A stretch of 64,000 nucleotides of DNA from Planococcus sp. MSAK28401 (GTDB lineage Bacteria > Bacillota > Bacilli > Bacillales_A > Planococcaceae). Below the pieces are notes generated by a model. It did no database searches. It saw nothing but the letters and a program-made list of their open reading frames with translations, and had not been told where the DNA came from. A program made the translations under genes and the position numbers. How positions within the stretch are numbered: position 1 is the first letter of the stretch; the number at the start of each line of letters is the position of its first letter. The stretch is taken from assembly GCF_018283455.1 (NCBI RefSeq), contig NZ_JAAMTH010000001.1, positions 3,143,501 to 3,207,500 of the forward strand, written 5' to 3'. Shown one piece after another: positions 17,487-25,744 of the stretch.

Positions 17487-17690
17487 GTGGATAATAAATT
17501 AAAGGAATTGCGGGAGACACACGGTTATTCACAAGACCAGCTCGCTAAAAAGCTGGACGTTTCGAGACAGACGATCATTTCAATCGAAAAAGGGCGCTAT
17601 AATCCGTCTCTTCCCCTCGCCTTGCAGATGGGCAAGATTTTCGGCACCCACATCGAGAACATTTTCTTCTTGGAAGACGAATCAGATTAA
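17487..17690 (+). CDS. Small XRE-family HTH regulator
   Basis: A 67-residue Cro/CI-type DNA-binding protein that is nearly all HTH: KLKELRETHGYSQDQLAKKLDVSRQTIISIEKG is split here between helices 1-4, and the C-terminal part is the usual HIENIFFLEDE. It starts with GTG. Such proteins in Bacillales often precede small membrane proteins and repress the shared operon, which fits the two membrane genes directly downstream and the inverted repeats over the promoter. Confidence 0.85.
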   Translation: MDNKLKELRETHGYSQDQLAKKLDVSRQTIISIEKGRYNPSLPLALQMGKIFGTHIENIFFLEDESD

Positions 17691-17718
17691 ATTGTTTAAT
17701 CAGTAAGGAGGAATTCTT

Positions 17719-18093
17719 ATTAATTACCGCATCGCATTTTCAGCTCTAGGCTCATTATTTTTCTTGATGGCAGGATTTTTGCTCCTCGCAGCAATCATGA
17801 ACAATAGTGCTCCCCTACCAGACACTTACATCATTCTCTCGATGTCTATCATGGCTTTTTGTTTAAGTTACCTATATCCACAATTTGTCCAAAAGGATGA
17901 ACGCATGCAGTTGATCCGCCAAAAAGGCATGTTCTTTTCATTTCTTGCTTTTTTATTCTATTCTTTCGCCCTTAATTCATTGCTTGAGTTTAACATCATC
18001 CAATTAACCGCCAGTGACGCTATTACTCTTTTAACCGCATTGATGATCAGCACCTTGTTTACCTCATGGGTTTTCCTTGCGAGGCGCTATTGA
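17719..18093 (+). CDS. Small membrane protein with apparent ATT start
   Basis: A 124-residue protein with about four hydrophobic helices and a central KDERMQLIRQKG loop, a feature seen in DUF2178-like membrane proteins that accompany XRE regulators. AAGGAGG ends 7 nt before an ATT codon, and an in-frame TAA just upstream of that site rules out an earlier start. The first normal start codons in frame (TTG then ATG, 45-48 nt later) have no ribosome-binding site and would cut into the first helix. I therefore place the start at ATT, a rare initiator also known in infC. The stop overlaps the next gene's ATG by one base. Confidence 0.7.
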   Translation: MNYRIAFSALGSLFFLMAGFLLLAAIMNNSAPLPDTYIILSMSIMAFCLSYLYPQFVQKDERMQLIRQKGMFFSFLAFLFYSFALNSLLEFNIIQLTASDAITLLTALMISTLFTSWVFLARRY

Positions 18094-18287
18094 TGAAGAA
18101 AGTTATTATATTGTTAAAAATCACCCTGGCTATCGCAGCGCTATGCAGCATTTCATTAGGAGTTTATTTATTCATGAACGCTGACAATGAAATAGCAGCA
18201 CCGTTGACTTTGTGGGCATTAATCACGAATACCTTTATCGTAGTTCTTTTATTAGGGATATACGCGATGGAAAAACAGGTTGATTGA
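18093..18287 (+). CDS. Small two-helix membrane protein
   Basis: A 64-residue protein starting MKKVIILLKITLAIAAL with hydrophobic helices at about residues 4-26 and 37-58. The ATG shares a base with the upstream stop (TGATG), so translation is coupled. GAGG lies in the preceding codons. It is the third gene of the XRE unit. I do not recognise a family; a partner of the upstream membrane protein is plausible. Confidence 0.65.
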   Translation: MKKVIILLKITLAIAALCSISLGVYLFMNADNEIAAPLTLWALITNTFIVVLLLGIYAMEKQVD

Positions 18288-18323
18288 ATAAGCCAATTAT
18301 AAATTGTCCAATCGAATGTATAT

Positions 18324-18356
18324 AAAGTCCCGCTGCTTTTTTGCAGCGGGACTTTT
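18324..18356. terminator. Bidirectional terminator after the XRE operon
   Basis: A 13-bp perfect stem AAAGTCCCGCTGC/GCAGCGGGACTTT with a T-rich 6-nt loop. It lies between converging genes. Confidence 0.9.
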
Positions 18357-18358
18357 CA

Positions 18359-18568
18359 TCATTGCATATCGTTTAACCTCTCACGTTGCCGTGCACGAGC
18401 CTGCTTTAAATCCGAGATGCCGGTCAATGGGCAAATCATGACACCTGCCGCCATGATCCACGTCAGCACCCAATTATCTCCCCATGAACTAATAAGGACA
18501 ATCAAACAGTTGAAGGCGATGATGAAGCCTCGGTACTTTTCAATTGCCGCGACATATGATTTGAACAT
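18359..18568 (-). CDS. Small membrane protein, unknown
   Basis: A 69-residue protein with two hydrophobic stretches (about residues 13-30 and 33-50) and a basic C-terminal tail (KQARARQRERLND). AGGAG lies about 12 nt before ATG, longer than ideal. No family recognised. It may be co-transcribed with the 2H phosphoesterase gene 34 nt upstream. Confidence 0.5.
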   Translation of the reverse strand: MFKSYVAAIEKYRGFIIAFNCLIVLISSWGDNWVLTWIMAAGVMICPLTGISDLKQARARQRERLNDMQ

Positions 18569-18602
18569 ATTGGCTTCATACTCCTATCCTCAGTTTAACT
18601 TT

Positions 18603-19133
18603 TTATATACCTAATGGAATGTCCGTGTGTTTCCGATAAACGCCAGTGCCGCTTTCCTGATAGACCCGTATAAAATCAACCTCAAACCGGCAAGTGTCCA
18701 GCTCCTCACTGGCATGCTGCGCCATCGCTTTTAACTGTTGTACCGACAACCCGTAACTCGTTTTTGCCAGAGTCAGATGGGGAACGAATTGATCAAGTTC
18801 GAAATACTGCGCGATCATTTCATCCGTTGGTTCAACTACCGCAACAAGCCGTTCGTGCAGTTTTTTCAGCCCCTGCGATTCAACCTGTAAATACAGAATT
18901 TCTTCCCCGAAAAACGCCGTTCCGCCAACAGTTGCTTCAAAACGATTCGTTTTCTCGCACGCTTTCCGCACATTTTCAAGCCAGCTCTCATCAGGTGTTA
19001 AGCCCCCTTGTGCCTTTAAGGTAATATGCGGTTCAACTATTTTATCAATCCGGTTATCCGGCCACTGCTTCCTGAATTGGCTCAGTTGGTTTGTATAGTC
19101 TGCAGGTGGTGAAATTCCGATAAAATACTGCAT
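18603..19133 (-). CDS. 2H phosphoesterase / 2'-5' RNA ligase family protein
   Basis: A 176-residue protein with the two H-x-T motifs of the LigT/2H fold: EPHITLK (His36, Thr38) and VPHLTLAKT (His119, Thr121). The family hydrolyses or forms 2'-5' or cyclic phosphodiester bonds in RNA or small nucleotides; the exact substrate is unknown for most Bacillales members. I chose the second ATG, which is 8 nt from AAAGGAG; the first is only 2 nt away. Confidence 0.8.
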   Translation of the reverse strand: MQYFIGISPPADYTNQLSQFRKQWPDNRIDKIVEPHITLKAQGGLTPDESWLENVRKACEKTNRFEATVGGTAFFGEEILYLQVESQGLKKLHERLVAVVEPTDEMIAQYFELDQFVPHLTLAKTSYGLSVQQLKAMAQHASEELDTCRFEVDFIRVYQESGTGVYRKHTDIPLGI

Positions 19134-19270
19134 CTCCATTTCTCCTTTTACAAATCTCTTTGGATTAACGTGAATTTCTTTCTTTTTATATTAACATTAA
19201 TTCCCATAAATCTAGCTTCATTCCTTCTCTTCTATGAAAATAAGAGCCTCTTGTTCCACAAGCTTAATTA

Positions 19271-19297
19271 TTTAACATTAAATAGTTTAGTGTTAAA
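19271..19297 (+). promoter_or_regulatory. MarR-type operator dyad
   Basis: TTTAACATTAAA and TTTAGTGTTAAA form a 12-3-12 inverted repeat with one mismatch, 50 nt upstream of the MarR gene start. Size and symmetry fit a MarR dimer site. The downstream regulator is the likely ligand-responsive repressor. Confidence 0.65.
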
Positions 19298-19346
19298 GTA
19301 TATTTATATGAAATCCAATCCTTTGATTAAACAGGAGTGTAAAGTT

Positions 19347-19802
19347 ATGGATACCAACAACCTTTTTAAATTGATTCACACTGTCGAAGCCGTGACAAAT
19401 GAATCCATCATCGTGTGGAATGATGCCTTTCCGCATAATGTCGGGGTCTCCCCTATTCTCGTGCTCGGCGAACTCGAGCGAAACGGCGCACAAAACCAGA
19501 TGAAGCTCGCGGAACTGCTCGGGTTTACTGGAGGCGCGATGACCAATATCGCCGGCAAGCTGGTGAAAATGGGCCTCGCTGTCCGCCGTTCGAACGATCA
19601 GGATCGCCGCCAAGTACTGCTGGACATCACCGAAGAAGGCACGAAGGTGCTGAAAGAAGCGCAAACGCTTGGCCAACAACAGCATATGGAGCTGTTCGAG
19701 GTGCTGGATACGGACGAAATCGCCCAATATTTGGCGCTCAATGAAAAAATCTTAAACGGCTTGAGAGCAAAACGAACAAACAGAGAGAAGGAATCCAAAT
19801 GA
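19347..19802 (+). CDS. MarR family transcriptional regulator
   Basis: A 151-residue winged-helix regulator. ELERNGAQNQMKLAELLGFTGGAMTNIAGKL at about residues 45-76 is the HTH (here cut in two: ELERNGAQNQMKLAELL and GFTGGAMTNIAGKL), and RRSNDQDRRQVLLDITEEG is the wing. I use the ATG after ACAGGAG rather than the upstream in-frame ATG, which would read through the operator. It overlaps the SDR gene by 4 nt, so it probably controls that gene and itself. Confidence 0.85.
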   Translation: MDTNNLFKLIHTVEAVTNESIIVWNDAFPHNVGVSPILVLGELERNGAQNQMKLAELLGFTGGAMTNIAGKLVKMGLAVRRSNDQDRRQVLLDITEEGTKVLKEAQTLGQQQHMELFEVLDTDEIAQYLALNEKILNGLRAKRTNREKESK

Positions 19803-20593
19803 ATCGAGTTCAAGGAAAAGTTGCATTGGTCACTGGAGGCGCTTCAGGCATCGGGCTTTCCGCCGCTACATTACTGGCACAAGAAGGCGCAAGCGTGGTC
19901 ATTGCGGATTACAACGTAGAAGGCGCCAAGCAAGCCGCAGCTTCTATCCAAAAACAAGGATTTGAAGCGATGGGCGTTTTCCTCGACGCCGCAAAAGAAC
20001 AATCGATTCGAGACGCGGTCGACTTCACTGTTGAACATTACGGAAGCCTTCATATCTTGTTCAATAATGTCGGCCTCACCAACCTCCAAAAAGACCTGGA
20101 TGTTGTCCATATCGATTTGGACGAATGGGACCGCCTCATGAATGTCAACGTCAAAAGCGTGTTGCTCGGCAGCCGGTTCGCGATTCCCCATATGATCGAA
20201 GCGGGCGGCGGTTCGATCATCAATACCGCGTCGATGGCCGGCTTCACAGGAGATGCGATCCGCTCGGCATACGGGGCATCCAAAGCCGCAGTCGTCAATT
20301 TGACGCGCTATATCGCCGCCCAATATGGCAAGGACAAAATCCGCTGCAACGGCGTCGCACCCGGCTTGATTTTGACCCCTGCCGCTAAAGATAACCTATC
20401 GCCGAAAGTACTGGCGATTTTCGAGAAATACAACGCCCTCCCGTATCACGGCGAAGCGGACGATATCGGGAACACAGTGCTGTTCCTCGCTTCCGATGAA
20501 TCCAAATTCATCACCGGCCAAACGATTCAAGTGGAAGGCGGCCATTACATCGCCAATCCGACAGCGCCCGACTTCACCAGCATGACTAGTTGA
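19799..20593 (+). CDS. Short-chain dehydrogenase/reductase
   Basis: A 264-residue classical SDR. TGGASGIG (residues 12-19) binds NAD(P), NNVG replaces the usual NNAG at 89-92, and the catalytic set is Asn117, Ser145, Tyr158 and Lys162 (YGASK). The GGHYIANP C-terminus is near that of cyclohexadienediol-type dehydrogenases, but the substrate is uncertain. The 4-nt overlap with marR suggests induction by a small aromatic or xenobiotic ligand. Confidence 0.85.
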   Translation: MNRVQGKVALVTGGASGIGLSAATLLAQEGASVVIADYNVEGAKQAAASIQKQGFEAMGVFLDAAKEQSIRDAVDFTVEHYGSLHILFNNVGLTNLQKDLDVVHIDLDEWDRLMNVNVKSVLLGSRFAIPHMIEAGGGSIINTASMAGFTGDAIRSAYGASKAAVVNLTRYIAAQYGKDKIRCNGVAPGLILTPAAKDNLSPKVLAIFEKYNALPYHGEADDIGNTVLFLASDESKFITGQTIQVEGGHYIANPTAPDFTSMTS

Positions 20594-20632
20594 GGCTTTT
20601 CTGGAAACGAATTTGAAAGGGGTTTGAAACAC

Positions 20633-21010
20633 ATGCGTAACCCACTGATTGCGCTCGTGGCCACTGCCGCTCTCCTCGCTGCCTGCAGCGGAGAACAAGC
20701 AGACGCCGGCATTGAAGCCGCTTCAGAAAACGAACAATCGTTTACCGCCATCCAAAACGAGTCCGCCGAAAACTCCAAACTGCAGGATTTGAAATCCTTG
20801 CCGGAGTTTACGGTGATCGACGAGGAAATCGGCAGCGACTCATTGGAAGCAGAACTCGTCTCGGATAATCCAGGTGAACGTGTATTGCTATTGAATAAAG
20901 ACGGAGATGAATTCAAAAGCATTTTTGTCAAAGAAACAAAGCGCCTGAAGATCATCGATATCGACGGTGAAGGCTTGATTTTCAACGACATACTCGACAT
21001 CCGCAATTAA
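20633..21010 (+). CDS. Small lipoprotein, unknown
   Basis: A 125-residue protein with a short signal peptide ending in the lipobox LLAAC, so it is lipid-anchored on the outer face. The mature part is acidic, with a C-terminal domain of short beta strands (VLLLNKDGDEFKSIFV, RLKIIDIDGEGLIF). I chose the ATG 10 nt after AAAGGGG rather than the TTG three codons earlier. It lies 39 nt after the SDR gene and could be in the same operon. No family recognised. Confidence 0.7.
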   Translation: MRNPLIALVATAALLAACSGEQADAGIEAASENEQSFTAIQNESAENSKLQDLKSLPEFTVIDEEIGSDSLEAELVSDNPGERVLLLNKDGDEFKSIFVKETKRLKIIDIDGEGLIFNDILDIRN

Positions 21011-21052
21011 AAACAGCGCCCGGAAGAAGAAATTCTTCCGGGCGCTGTTTTT
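21009..21052. terminator. Bidirectional terminator, 20-bp perfect stem
   Basis: AAAAACAGCGCCCGGAAGAA pairs fully with its complement across a 4-nt loop. It ends both the lipoprotein unit and the amidase gene, and overlaps both stop codons. Confidence 0.92.
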
Positions 21053-22025
21053 AATTGACGAAGCGGAACTGCTGGCTCGAAATGAGCGGGTAAGAGACGA
21101 GTTGTGCGCTGTCCAAATCTTCGGCGTGCATATCCACCGCCGTGATTTGGCTGTTGTCATATGTCGTGTAATAATAAATTCCCTTGTCCATATTGCAGCA
21201 GGAAGAATACAAAGTGTATTCGAACTTCCCGTCCTCTAGCGCGTTGAGCCCTTTCGGCTGCGCCACCGAATTCAGGATATGAAAGAACTGTCCGACACTG
21301 TCTGCTTCACTGCTGCCGGATGCCGAGTTGAATTTGGCGAATGTGGCTCTTACAAAACGCGAAGTCGAGGACAAATCCCCCGGCAAGCCGATGCCGCCCA
21401 TGCCGAGGCTGTATGGCTGGAGGTCTAATTGTTTCGAAAAGCGATTTTCAGGGGCGGAAGCTGTCACCGATAAATACTGGTTCAAATTGAACAAATGATA
21501 GCCGAATTCGGGATTATTCGCCAGCACGCCGACTGGATTATCGTAAACTTTCAGCCCTTCTTTTACAGACTCCACGACGATCGACTGCTGCTGGTCGGAA
21601 ATCATCCAGTGAAGCGGTGCGATTGGGAGCTGTTCACTGAAAGGAATATCCGCCAAATTGAGTTTCGACAACAACATTTTTGCTTCCTCGACCGTTTCAC
21701 ATTGGCCTAGAATCCACGGAATGAATTCAAAAGGCGCGATATTGTCTTTGTCCGAATCCTCTCGATGGAAATGAGCATTTCCCGGGAAATTAAGACCTGC
21801 CATGCTCAAGCCTTTTTCATTGGTAGCGTCATAGTATAACGGATAATGGTCAATGACTGTAACCATGCCAATCAAGGCGTAATGACTCATCATGTCCTGG
21901 GCTTTACGGAAACGAAAATGAAAATTCCGCGGCGTGATGGTCACCATCTCATTATAGGAAATATCTAAATCGAGATTGCGGCCAAAATAATGATCTTTCG
22001 TTTCGAAACTGATCGCTGTGCACAT
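21051..22025 (-). CDS. Linear amide C-N hydrolase (bile salt hydrolase / penicillin V acylase family)
   Basis: A 324-residue Ntn hydrolase. The start MCTAIS puts the nucleophile Cys at position 2, exposed after Met removal; Arg16 and Asp19 (GRNLD) match the family's active site, and NEKGLSMAGLNFPG and an LANNPEF segment follow the family pattern. A GTG five codons upstream gives a longer frame but would bury the Cys. Members hydrolyse conjugated bile salts, penicillin V or N-acyl homoserine lactones. For an environmental Bacillales an acyl-amide or quorum-signal substrate is as likely as bile salts. Confidence 0.85.
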   Translation of the reverse strand: MCTAISFETKDHYFGRNLDLDISYNEMVTITPRNFHFRFRKAQDMMSHYALIGMVTVIDHYPLYYDATNEKGLSMAGLNFPGNAHFHREDSDKDNIAPFEFIPWILGQCETVEEAKMLLSKLNLADIPFSEQLPIAPLHWMISDQQQSIVVESVKEGLKVYDNPVGVLANNPEFGYHLFNLNQYLSVTASAPENRFSKQLDLQPYSLGMGGIGLPGDLSSTSRFVRATFAKFNSASGSSEADSVGQFFHILNSVAQPKGLNALEDGKFEYTLYSSCCNMDKGIYYYTTYDNSQITAVDMHAEDLDSAQLVSYPLISSQQFRFVN

Positions 22026-22234
22026 AACTGTCCGCCCCACTTTCTAGTTTATGGCATTGTTTACTACTCTCTTTATACCCAAAGTTCCATTGACTAAATA
22101 TTCTTCCGTTTTCCCTCCCGAAACTTTCTTTCCTCGCCCCTTTTCAGTTGCTATCCTGAAAAAACTTTGCCGTAGACACACTCGATTTCGGGGTGGTATC
22201 CTACTCAAGTACTTGCAGGACGGGGGAATTAAAG

Positions 22235-23104
22235 GTGGAACAAGAACGATTCGACAATCTGAAATTAGGCGAGCGGGGCGCGATGCTCAGCATTGCTACC
22301 TATATTATTTTATCAGTCATTAAATTATGGATCGGCTATATAGCAGGATCAGAAGCTTTAAAAGCGGACGGCTTGAACAACGTCACCGACATCGTTGCGT
22401 CAACGGCAGTTTTGATCGGCTTGAAATTATCCCAAAAGCCGGCAGACGCCAACCATCCTTACGGGCATTGGCGAGCAGAGACCGTGGCTTCTTTGGTGGC
22501 GTCGTTTATCATCGTCGCAGTCGGGCTTCAAGTCACCTACTCAGCCGTCGTGTCAATGTTCCAAGGCACCAGCGAAACACCTGGGCTGCTCTCGGCCTGG
22601 ACCGCAGGATTTTCTGCTATCGTCATGTATTTGGTATATCGATATAACAAAAAGCTAGCTGAGCGCATCAATAGCAAAGCTGTTGCGGCGGCCGCAAAAG
22701 ACAATTTATCCGATGCCTGGGTGAGCATCGCCGCGGTCGTCGGGATTGTCGGGGCGCAGTTTTACCTGCCATGGCTCGATCCGCTTGCGGCTCTTCTTGT
22801 CGGTGTATTGATCGTCAAAACCGGCTGGGGCATCTTTTGGGAAGCGACCCACGAACTGACGGACGGCTTTGACGAAGAGCTCATCAAGTCGTTCAAAGAA
22901 ACTGCGCTCAATACGCAAGGCGTCACCGAAGTCCGCGAAATCCGCGCCAGAAACTACGGCAACCGGGCCGTCGTCGATGTCACCGTCTTGGTGCCGGGTG
23001 ATTTGGACATTGCCGTCGCACACGACATCTCGACCAAAGTGGAAGTCAAACTCATGAAACGCTACGATATTTCGGCAGTCCATGTGCATGTGGAGCCACA
23101 TTAA
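22235..23104 (+). CDS. Cation diffusion facilitator, Mn-efflux (MneP/MneS) like
   Basis: A 290-residue CDF transporter with six membrane helices and a C-terminal ZT-dimer domain. The helix II metal site reads N48-x3-D52 (DGLNNVTD) and helix V has DNLSD (D-x3-D). An Asn in the first site is known from Mn-selective CDFs. HPYGHWR follows helix II. The GTG start is taken for its GGGGG site and because homologues begin near VEQERFDNLK. The transporter exports divalent metal in exchange for protons. No regulator or riboswitch was seen upstream. Confidence 0.82.
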   Translation: MEQERFDNLKLGERGAMLSIATYIILSVIKLWIGYIAGSEALKADGLNNVTDIVASTAVLIGLKLSQKPADANHPYGHWRAETVASLVASFIIVAVGLQVTYSAVVSMFQGTSETPGLLSAWTAGFSAIVMYLVYRYNKKLAERINSKAVAAAAKDNLSDAWVSIAAVVGIVGAQFYLPWLDPLAALLVGVLIVKTGWGIFWEATHELTDGFDEELIKSFKETALNTQGVTEVREIRARNYGNRAVVDVTVLVPGDLDIAVAHDISTKVEVKLMKRYDISAVHVHVEPH

Positions 23105-23147
23105 AAGCTTTGGCAATTGCCGAGGCTTTTTCTATTTAAAGCATTTC

Positions 23148-24578
23148 TCAATATGCCTTCGCCCAATAAACCAGCTCATCCGCTGGTTGACTACAATATA
23201 CACATGTTTCCGACACCGCTTGCGAGTCGAACGGAATGCAGCGCGAAGTCGCTTGGGTCTGTTCTTTTATCGCGTCTTCGCATTCCCGTTTGCCGCACCA
23301 CATCGCTTTGATGAAGCCGCCATGGGCACTCAAAGTCTCGCTGAAGTGTTCCATCGACTGTACCGTTCTTGTTTCCGACAAACGGTGCGCAAGTGCTTTT
23401 TCGTAAAGCCCATGTTGAATTTTTTCCAGCAGGCGAGCTATTTCCGCTTCTATTTGGCTATTTGCCACTTCTATCTTCTCTCCCGTGTCTCTGCGGACCA
23501 ATACCACTTTTTCCTGCTCGATGTCTTTCGGTCCAATTTCCAGGCGCAGCGGAATGCCCCTCATTTCCGTTTCATTGAACTTCCATCCTGGCTTTTTATC
23601 GCTAGCGTCAATATCGACGCGCACCTCAGATGACAGCGAGTTTTTAAGATCATATGCGGCATCCAGTACACCTTCTTTATGCTGGGCAATCGGTACGATT
23701 CTCACTTGCACAGGAGCGATCGCTGGTGGCAGGACCAGTCCTTGATCGTCACCATGGACCATGATCATTGCACCAATGATGCGTGTCGTGAATCCCCAAG
23801 ATGTTTGGTGGACCGGCTGGAGAGCGCCTTCGCGGTCCAGAAATTCGATGCCGAACGATTTGGCAAAGCCCGTGCCCAAGTTATGGGAAGTCGCAGATTG
23901 CAAAGCTTTGCCGTCATGCATCAAGCTTTCGATTGTATAGGTGTAATCTGCGCCCGCAAACTTCTCTTTTTCCGTCTTACGGCCTTTGATCACTGGAATC
24001 GCCAGCACCCGTTCGCAGATATCCGCGTACACTTCGAGCATCCGGAGCGTTTCTTCATGCGCGTCTTCTTCCGTTTCGTGGCATGTATGTCCTTCCTGCC
24101 AGAGAAATTCCAAGGTTCTCAAGAACGGGCGTGTCGTTTTTTCCCACCGCACGACATTCGACCATTGATTATATAATTTAGGCAAATCCCGATAGGAATG
24201 GACAATGTTCTTATAATGCTCTGCGAACAGCACTTCGGAAGTCGGGCGGATGCATAGTCTTTCTGCCAGTTTCTCATCTCCTCCATGCGTCACCCAAGCT
24301 ACTTCCGGCGCAAATCCCTCGATATGGTCTTTCTCTTTTTGAAGTAGGCTCTCTGGAATCAATAACGGCATATAGACATTTTCGTGCCCCGTGCGTTTAA
24401 TCTCCCCATCCAGTGCATCTTTAATATTTTCCCAAATCGCATAGCCATAAGGACGGATCACCATCGATCCCCGAACACTCGAATAATCCACGAGTTCCGC
24501 TTTAGTCACTACATCGGTATACCATTGCGCAAAATCTTCATCCATCGCCGTGATTTTTTCAACCATTTGTTTTTTCAT
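23148..24578 (-). CDS. proS: Prolyl-tRNA synthetase, archaeal/eukaryotic-like short type
   Basis: A 476-residue class II synthetase of the ProRS type without the editing insertion. Motif 2 is [26 protein letters not shown] precedes it, and the C-terminal part carries CGKREC and CVYC as zinc ligands. It charges tRNA-Pro. Bacillales usually also carry a long bacterial ProRS elsewhere, so this may be a second, inducible copy. The ATG follows AGAGGGA; the longer frame runs into the T-box leader and is not real. Confidence 0.92.
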   Translation of the reverse strand: MKKQMVEKITAMDEDFAQWYTDVVTKAELVDYSSVRGSMVIRPYGYAIWENIKDALDGEIKRTGHENVYMPLLIPESLLQKEKDHIEGFAPEVAWVTHGGDEKLAERLCIRPTSEVLFAEHYKNIVHSYRDLPKLYNQWSNVVRWEKTTRPFLRTLEFLWQEGHTCHETEEDAHEETLRMLEVYADICERVLAIPVIKGRKTEKEKFAGADYTYTIESLMHDGKALQSATSHNLGTGFAKSFGIEFLDREGALQPVHQTSWGFTTRIIGAMIMVHGDDQGLVLPPAIAPVQVRIVPIAQHKEGVLDAAYDLKNSLSSEVRVDIDASDKKPGWKFNETEMRGIPLRLEIGPKDIEQEKVVLVRRDTGEKIEVANSQIEAEIARLLEKIQHGLYEKALAHRLSETRTVQSMEHFSETLSAHGGFIKAMWCGKRECEDAIKEQTQATSRCIPFDSQAVSETCVYCSQPADELVYWAKAY

Positions 24579-24599
24579 CGGATTTCCCTCTTTCGTTCT

Positions 24600-24842
24600 A
24601 TTTTTGAACAATAAAAAGCGCCGCTCTAATGAAGGGACCCTTGGAGGTGGTACCACCCTTCTTTAAAGCAACGCTTTACGCTCTCAATGGATAACGGCAT
24701 CGGCCGCTGTATTTTTCAATACAGATTCTGAAAGGCAGGTTCAACAAAGGCACTTTGGGTATCTTCCAGCTTTCGATCCCCTCTCTTGAAAAGCCCCGCT
24801 TGCTTACTGGTCCTTAAAATTACAAGTTGTTTAGCAATTAAA
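24600..24842 (-). ncRNA. T-box riboswitch leader of proS
   Basis: On the minus strand the T-box core AAGGGTGGTACCACC is followed by a terminator whose outer stem is AGCGTTGCT paired with AGCGGCGCT, then T5. Pairing of TGG in the T-box with the NCCA end of uncharged tRNA would favour the antiterminator. AGAGAG (kink motif) lies near the 5' end. GAA-CCT at about 24742-24737 offers a proline codon as specifier. A TTGACA -35 element is at 24880-24875. Confidence 0.85.
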
Positions 24843-24929
24843 TTCTTATTAGATTAATTGAATCGAGGTAAGTTGTCAATAACTTGAAGGTTTTTTCGGC
24901 CTTTAAAATCAAAAAATTCTAAATAACAC

Positions 24930-24960
24930 TTGCACCTTCCGTAACGTCAGCTTGTATAAT
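24930..24960 (+). promoter_or_regulatory. MerR-type promoter with 19-bp spacer
   Basis: TTGCAC and TATAAT are separated by 19 bp, the long spacer typical of promoters that MerR proteins untwist. The spacer carries an imperfect dyad (ACCTTCCGT / ACGTCAGCT). It lies 38 nt upstream of the merR-like gene. Confidence 0.7.
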
Positions 24961-24997
24961 GGAAATAATTACAAATGAAAACGAGGGGTAAAATAGG

Positions 24998-25744
24998 GTG
25001 TATACTATCGGAAAACTCGCAGAAATCAGCCAGGTGTCGGTAAGAACTTTACGCTATTATGATGAAATCGGCTTGTTGCTGCCTTCAGAAAAGAATGCAG
25101 CAGGACGACGTTTCTATTCGGAAGATAAAGTGGCTAAATTACAGCACATCTTAATGCTTCGCGATCTAGGCTTCAACTTGTCTACCATTCAACAATTTCT
25201 CGTTAGGCGCGAATTCGATTTATCGAGCGTTTTGAAAATGCGTAGAAAAATCATTCAGGAAGAACTGAATCAGTTAAAGAAAATCGAGGGTTCCATTGAA
25301 GCTTTAATAGATATTGCGGAGATGGAAACCCACATGGAGTGGGAGACGATCTTTGCCACTTATACTTCCCACTCTTCAAATAAACAGCATTTGAGAGAGT
25401 CCTGGACCAAATATTTTTCCGAAGAAGAACAGCAAATTGTAGACAGTTTTCCCGTTTTTGGAGAGCAAAGCGGTGACGAATCGCAGTGGGAGGCGCTTGT
25501 ACAAAAAGTACGAGCTAATTTAAGTCAAGACCCGGCAAGCTCTGCCGCGCAAGACCTAGCGAAAGAGTGGCTGGAACTCGTCAATAGAATGTATCGGGGA
25601 AACAGCAAACTGGCGAATAAAGTGTGGGAATTGAATAAGACGAAAAAACCGCACCAACGGGTCTTTTCCTACGAACCTGAGGTTATTCTCTTTATTGAGC
25701 AGGCTATCAAACATTACAACCAGCAATTGGAGAGCTTGATATGA
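24998..25744 (+). CDS. MerR family regulator with TipAS-like C-terminal domain
   Basis: A 248-residue protein starting with GTG. YTIGKLAEISQVSVRTLRYYDEIGLL is the MerR winged HTH (split here at about residue 13), followed by a dimerisation helix and a C-terminal domain rich in helices (residues 110-248) of the type that binds drugs in TipA. It presumably activates its own promoter and the overlapping membrane protein gene upon ligand binding. GAGGGG is the ribosome-binding site. Confidence 0.85.
   Translation: MYTIGKLAEISQVSVRTLRYYDEIGLLLPSEKNAAGRRFYSEDKVAKLQHILMLRDLGFNLSTIQQFLVRREFDLSSVLKMRRKIIQEELNQLKKIEGSIEALIDIAEMETHMEWETIFATYTSHSSNKQHLRESWTKYFSEEEQQIVDSFPVFGEQSGDESQWEALVQKVRANLSQDPASSAAQDLAKEWLELVNRMYRGNSKLANKVWELNKTKKPHQRVFSYEPEVILFIEQAIKHYNQQLESLI

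Noticed and set aside
19170-19346. 59-codon N-terminal extension of the MarR protein
   Set aside because: It would translate through the operator and promoter. A good SD precedes the inner ATG.
24579-24656. 26-codon N-terminal extension of ProRS
   Set aside because: It lies in the T-box terminator region. The inner ATG has an SD and gives the usual length.
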